Assembly: GCA_011033025.1 (NCBI GenBank)
Contig: WFMF01000408.1
Coordinates: 99,675-163,674, forward strand
Length of the DNA stretch: 64,000 nt
Reading direction: 5' to 3'
Origin: Beroe forskalii
Lineage: Eukaryota; Ctenophora; Nuda; Beroida; Beroidae
The notes beneath the pieces were generated by a model that made no database searches, was not told the DNA's origin, and was given only the letters and a program-made list of their open reading frames with translations. The position numbers and the translations under genes are program-made. Positions 59,031 to 64,000 of this stretch are shown one piece after another. Position 1 is the first letter of the stretch, and every line of letters starts with the position of its first letter.

Positions 59031-59636
59031 GGCCATTCAGCTAAAACCTGAGTGAGACATTAGTGAAGTTACAACTCCGAAATCACCCATTTATTGTTAT
59101 TGAGATTGGAGGGAGAAGTCGCGTTTGTCGGGCAAAAAGGCTGTTTTTGACCCTTTTGACGCGTCATGTCACGATTAGGGTAACTCACAGATGACGGAGT
59201 GTGTGAGGGAGCACTGTTGGAGGATCTGATCCACTGTAACATCCTCAACGTATTTACAATCCATCCTAAATAACGGAATGTTTAGTGGGAAAAGTCTTTC
59301 CTACGTTTCCAACGAATTGAATTATACTCGATGGGAGTAAACCAATGCTTTCTGTTGAATGTTCTGTTGTTATAAAAAATAAATAAATAATAAAATAAAT
59401 AAATAATAAAATAAATATAAGAATGAAGTAAATCTTAAGGTGAGTAGTAAAGTTGCCATCCTGCCATTTACAATTCTTCATGTTAGTTCGAGATACTAGC
59501 ATTGCATTTACATTATTTGCATTCTTCTGTAATAGTTCGTTACGATTAACCGAAGCAATACTTGGTGCATATTCTCACAATTGAAAACGTTACATTCGTC
59601 AGTTTTTGTTCTTGAACTCCTAATAACACACATGGG

Positions 59637-59666
59637 ATGGTGATACTCCTGATTCTGCTACTCCTT
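59637..59666 (+). CDS. signal-peptide exon of the Notch-ligand-like gene
   Basis: ATG GTG followed by eight hydrophobic codons (MVILLILLLL) and then a consensus GTGAGT donor, phase 0. The next exon begins in phase 0 after TGTCAG at 60256, so the two join to MVILLILLLL-VPTHQSGTG, a typical signal peptide running into a mature N-terminus. The exon is far too short to be seen as an open frame. The transcription start is unknown. Confidence 0.7.
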
Positions 59667-60256
59667 GTGAGTATGATCCTTAGAATTGATAACGTTTCCT
59701 AAATATAGATTACAAATTCAAATTTCATTCATTTGAGTGGTATAAACTCTGTTCATATTTAGACAACTACCAAGGTCATAATAATACCAAGAACCGGAGT
59801 AACATTGGGTATTTTGTATTTGTCATGCTTGTGGAATCTATCCTCCTTCTTCTCCACTTAGTAAGTAGCTATGATTGACAACTCCCTAAAACGTGGTTTT
59901 AACCTGACTTAAGACTCAGGAATGTAAAGCCTCTGGCGTCTCTCAATTTTAAAATAAGAAAGCAACTATATATCAGATTGATAAACAAATTTCATACATG
60001 AACTTTGCACTCATGAACTTCATTTCAACTTCATGACCCTGAAAATGAAAACCTTAGAGTAAAAAATATTTTATTATAAAGACAAATTTTTTTGAATCGC
60101 ATTTCAATCAATACAATGTATTGATTGAAATGTCATATCAGTACATTTTTAAATTTCGATTCATCAACATAATATAATAGTCTAGTAGTCTACGACTACG
60201 TATTAATACAATGCAAAACGCAGCAACCACTAAGTTTTACTCAATACTCATGTCAG
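59667..60256 (+). other. intron 1 of the Notch-ligand-like gene
   Basis: GTGAGT...TGTCAG, 590 nt. Contains a perfect hairpin at 60100-60132 (CATTTCAATCAATAC / GTATTGATTGAAATG). Confidence 0.65.
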
Positions 60257-63166
60257 GTACCAACACATCAATCTGGGACTGGCTACATAAAGTTCGTAGA
60301 ATACCACGACAAATCAAATTGTGACAGCGGTTCAGACTGTGATTTCTACTTCTATCAGCTGGAAGTATACGATTCTACAAGGTCTCAGCTGGTATATGTT
60401 AAGACCACTGATGATGCAGGCAACAGAGATACAGTTAATTTTGAAACTGATATACCAGAGATCATGTCACAGTACAGCTTCACAATGAAAACCAATGACA
60501 GTGCTATAATGCTGCGTACAGAGGTGTGGGATGTGGACAGTGGTTTGGGTCAGAAAAATGATAAGATACGTGATTTAGATGAACTTGTGATACCCTACAA
60601 TGACATCACAGCCACCAGTTCATGGATCGATCATCAATTTACTTTAAGCAATCCATATGGGTATTTCCGAATAAAGATCAAAATATCATGTTCTGAACAC
60701 TTCGAAGGCAAGGGTTGTAACTTCTGCTCAGATAACTACTACACAAGTACATGTGACAAATTCTGCCAAAGAATAGGTAATTACACTTGCAGTTCAGATG
60801 GAGATGAGATATGTGTTGAACATAAGACAGGAGAGAACTGTGATGTGTGTGAGGTGGGATGGGCTGGCTTGGATTGTAAGGAATGTTCAGACAATTATTT
60901 CCCAGATGGAGTCTGTGAAAAGTTCTGCAAATCAGTTCAAGGTAGCTACACCTGTAGTGCAGAAGGAGATAAGATGTGTACTGAACATAAGACAGGAGAG
61001 AACTGTGATGTGTGTGAGGTGGGATGGGCTGGCTTGGATTGTATGGAATGTGCAGACAATTATTACCCAGATGGAGTCTGTGAAAAGTTCTGCAAATCAG
61101 TTCAAGGTAGCTACACCTGCAGTTCAGAAGGGGATAAGATGTGTGTTGAACATAAGACAGGAGAGAACTGTGATGTGTGTGAGGTGGGATGGGCTGGCTT
61201 GGACTGCTTGACATGTGCAGTCAATTATTACCCAGATGGAGTCTGTGAAAAGTTCTGCAAATCAGTTCAAGGTAACTACACCTGCAGTGCAGAAGGAGAT
61301 AAGATGTGTACTGAACATAAGACAGGAGAGAACTGTGATGTATGTGAATTAGGATGGGCTGGCTTGGATTGTATGGAATGTGCAGACAATTATTTCCCAG
61401 ATGGAGTCTGTGAAAAGTTCTGCAAATCAGTTCAAGGTAACTACACCTGTAGTGCAGAAGGAGATAAGATGTGTACTGAACATAAGAGAGGAGAGAACTG
61501 TGATGTGTGTGAAGTGGGATGGGCTGGCTTGGATTGTATGGAATGTGCAGACAATTATTTCCCAGATGGAGTCTGTGAAAAGTTCTGCAAATCAGTTCAA
61601 GGTAACTACACCTGTAGTTCAGAAGGAGATAAGATGTGTACTGAACATAAGACAGGAGAGAACTGTGATGTGTGTGAAGTGGGATGGGCTGGCTTGGATT
61701 GTAAGGAATGTGCAGACAATTATTACCCGGATGGAGTCTGTGAAAATTTCTGCAAATCAGTTCAAGGTAACTACACCTGTAGTGCAGAAGGAGATAAGAT
61801 GTGTACTGAACATAAGACAGGAGAGAACTGTGATGTGTGTGAAGAAGGATGGACTGGCTTGGATTGTATGGAATGTGCAGACAATTATTACCCGGATGGA
61901 GTCTGTGAAAAGTTCTGCAAATCAGTTCAAGGTAACTACTTAACTACACCTGTAGTTCAGAAGGAGATAAGATTTGTGCTGAACATAAGACAGGAGAGAA
62001 CTGTGATGTGTGTGAAGTGGGATGGACTGGCTTGGATTGTATGGAATGTGCATACAATTATTACCCGGATGGAGTCTGTGAAAAGTTCTGCAAACCAGTT
62101 CAAGGTAACTACACCTGTAGTTCAGAAGGGGATAAGATGTGTGCTAAACATAAGACAGGAGAGAACTGTGATGTGTGTGAAGAAGGATGGGCTGGCTTGG
62201 ATTGTAAGGAATGTGCAGACAATTATTACCCGGATGGAGTCTGTGAAAAGTTCTGCAAATCAGTTCAAGGTAACTACACCTGTAGTGCAGAAGGAGATAA
62301 GATGTGTACTGAACATAAGACAGGAGAGAACTGTGATGTGTGTGAAGAAGGATGGAATGGCTTGGATTGTATGAAATGCGCTGACAATTATTACCCAGAT
62401 GGAAACTGCACTGTGGAATGTGTACAACAGGTTGGGAAGTTCAACTGCTCTGATAAAGGACAAAAAGTTTGCTATGAAAACTGGTCAGGTTTGGATTGCA
62501 ATGAGTGTGCTGAAAGAAGGGAAGGGGACAATTGTGATCAGTGCATTGAGGGCTGGGGTGGCACTAAATGCCAGGAATGTGAAGAGAACTATTATCCTGA
62601 AGGATTCTGTAATGTCACATGCAAACCAGAGTTAGGAAGATACAACTGCTCAGATCAAGGCCAAAAAGTTTGCTATGAAAACTGGTCAGGTTTGAATTGC
62701 TCTGTGTGTGCTGAAAGATGGAAAGGGGAGAATTGTGATCAGTGCATTGAGGGCTGGACTGGCGCTAAATGTCAGGAATGTTCAAAAAACTATTACCCTT
62801 CAAGATTCTGTAATATCACATGTATAGAAGAGTTGGGAAGGTTCAACTGCTCAGATCAAGGTCAAAAAGTTTGCAATGAAAACTGGTCAGGTTTGAATTG
62901 CTCTGTGTGTGCAGAAAGAAGGAAAGGGGATGATTGTGACCAATGTATTACGGGATGGGCTGGAAATCAATGTCACAAATGTGCAAAGAACTATTATCCA
63001 GAAGGCAATTGTAGTGTGAAATGTATCGAAGAAAAGGATAAATTCAAATGTGATGAATATGGTAAAAAGGTTTGCAATCATAACCGGAACGGTACAGACT
63101 GTGTGGAATGTGCAGACAATTATTACCCTGCTGGAGTCTGTGACAAGTACAGCAAACCATTTGAAG
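60257..63166 (+). CDS. Notch-ligand-like protein: N-terminal domain plus about 14 tandem DSL-like modules; frame broken by an 8-bp duplication
   Basis: The exon starts in phase 0 and reads GTGYIKFVEYHDKSNC..., about 150 residues resembling the MNNL/C2-like N-terminal domain of Delta and Jagged. From about 60690 there follow cysteine modules of 55 residues with the DSL plan: C..NYYPDGVC, YTC, G..C, then GENCDVCEVGWAGLDC. Ten are of this type and nearly identical to each other. Three to four later ones are about 67 residues, with an extra W..LNC..CAER segment. In animals DSL domains bind Notch receptors; one per ligand is usual. TAACTACT/TAACTACA at 61933-61948 is an 8-bp tandem duplication that shifts the frame in module 8; afterwards the array continues in the new frame. 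The exon may end at GAAG|GTAACT (63166); otherwise the frame stops at 63207. No transmembrane segment is in view. Confidence 0.8.
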
Positions 63167-63637
63167 GTAACTATATCTCTATTGCATTGGGAGATAACAT
63201 ACTGTAATTTCCGTATTTTTCACGAAAATTTGTATGAATAGGTATGATTTATGAATTTGCTAGACGACATCGAATAGGTATGATTTATGAATTTGCCAGA
63301 CGACATCGAACGTCAAAATAAGGTGACGAGAGTTCTCATAATATTCAAACATAAAACATTATTTGTCAATCATTTAAAACACTTGTAACGGCAGTAAGAT
63401 CACCGAAAATATAAAATATAGCAGTGGACATTACATTATAGTTTTACAATTATGTAACACTATGATAAGATGATGATAATAATACTAAGTACAGATTCTT
63501 CTTAGTATGAACTCATTAGTAAAAAACTATTAACTCAGTCAGTCATTAGTATAAACTCATTACTATAAACCAGCTTTCCTTAACCCAGAAATCATAAGGT
63601 CTGATTAATTACTGAGATAATGCTATTTATCATAAGA
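63167..63637 (+). other. intron or 3' region with a 37-bp direct repeat
   Basis: AATAGGTATGATTTATGAATTTG, then GACGACATCG type unit occurs twice at about 63236-63309. No exon. Confidence 0.55.
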
Positions 63638-63912
63638 CAGCAGAGAACTTTGATGTGTGCGAAGTGTGATGGGCCGGTTTGGATTGCCAGAAAAGTGCTA
63701 TGAACTATTACTCTGATGGAGTGTGTAACAATTAGGAATTTATTCCAAGTGTAAAAAGATACACCGGAAAGGACAATGAAAACAAAATATGGTGTTTCCG
63801 CAATTGGGTTGGTGATGATTGCAACACCTGCGCTGCAGGGTATTACGGAGTGGATTGTGGAACGCCATGTTTCCCAACAGAGCAGTACTATTGCAGTGCA
63901 ACAGGAAAAAAG
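63638..63912 (+). pseudogene. decayed DSL-like modules at the 3' side of the array
   Basis: KTAENFDVCEV-stop-WAGLDC and MNYYSDGVCNN-stop show a unit with TGA and TAG. Then a more divergent segment (IWCFRNWVGDDCNTCAAGYY, GVDCGTPC, EQYYCSATGKK) leads to a possible GTAACG donor at 63912. The last part alone could be a living exon; the first part is clearly disrupted. Confidence 0.6.
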
Positions 63913-63916
63913 GTAA

Positions 63917-63940
63917 CGCGCAGTTCTGAAAATAACTGCG
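63917..63940. repeat. GCGCAGTT/AACTGCGC hairpin
   Basis: 8-bp perfect stem with an 8-base loop, at the window edge. Confidence 0.8.
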
Positions 63941-64000
63941 CGAAAAACTCACCAATTGATGCCGCAGCTTTGGTCCGCACGGTTTCATTCTTTTGACAAT

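Noticed and set aside
60678-61943. Other-frame ORFs across the DSL array (137, 178 and 187 codons)
   Set aside because: A repeat of 165 bp, divisible by three, keeps every frame open; only one frame has the cysteine pattern.

Overview
The window looks like animal nuclear DNA. It is AT-rich, most of it is non-coding, genes are split by GT/AG introns into short exons, and several structured repeats and transposon-like insertions are present. A long array of DSL (Delta/Serrate/Lag-2)-type cysteine modules points to a metazoan. The tandem DSL array, the short palindromic repeats and the compact exons would suit a sponge or another non-bilaterian animal, but I cannot prove the lineage from sequence alone. 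No rRNA, convincing tRNA, CRISPR array or viral gene was seen.

Layout. From 0.7 to 2 kb there is an old tandem repeat. From 2.5 to 7.3 kb lie three minus-strand coding blocks (2468-3205, about 4882-5583, 6628-7254) with good splice signals but in-frame stops. From 10.6 to 12.7 kb is a 2.1-kb almost fully palindromic element inserted at TTAA. From 15.1 to 16.8 kb is a plus-strand SLC47/MATE-type transporter, intronless in what can be seen, with one frameshift. From 17.05 to 30.78 kb is a head-to-tail duplication of about 7 kb; each copy carries a relic of the last MATE helix. The two copies act as each other's empty site and delimit three later insertions: 17983-20500 in copy 1, and 26047-27685 and 28462-29288 in copy 2.

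From 31 to 32.2 kb is a minus-strand ORF with ten copies of a 10-residue repeat. From 33 to 37.1 kb are two tandem minus-strand genes for secreted cysteine-rich proteins; the second has lost its C-terminus to a frameshift. From 38.5 to 49.4 kb is a set of minus-strand exons (27, 381, 75, 60 and 192 nt) that all have phase 2 at both ends and join in frame; the last has an in-frame TAG. Exon 6628-7254 has the same phase and carries a KWDDM motif like KWDSM in the 75-nt exon, so the two clusters may be parts of one long locus or paralogues. I do not recognise the protein.

From 59.6 to 63.9 kb is a plus-strand Notch-ligand-like gene: a tiny signal-peptide exon, a second exon with an N-terminal domain resembling MNNL and about 14 DSL-like modules, an 8-bp tandem duplication that breaks the frame, and a decayed 3' part. 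The rest of the window holds minisatellites, hairpins and at least five copies of a 90-bp foldback family. The most notable structures are the giant TTAA-flanked palindrome, the G-rich element whose terminal repeats contain a flipped core, the phase-2 exon series with stops, and the DSL array.
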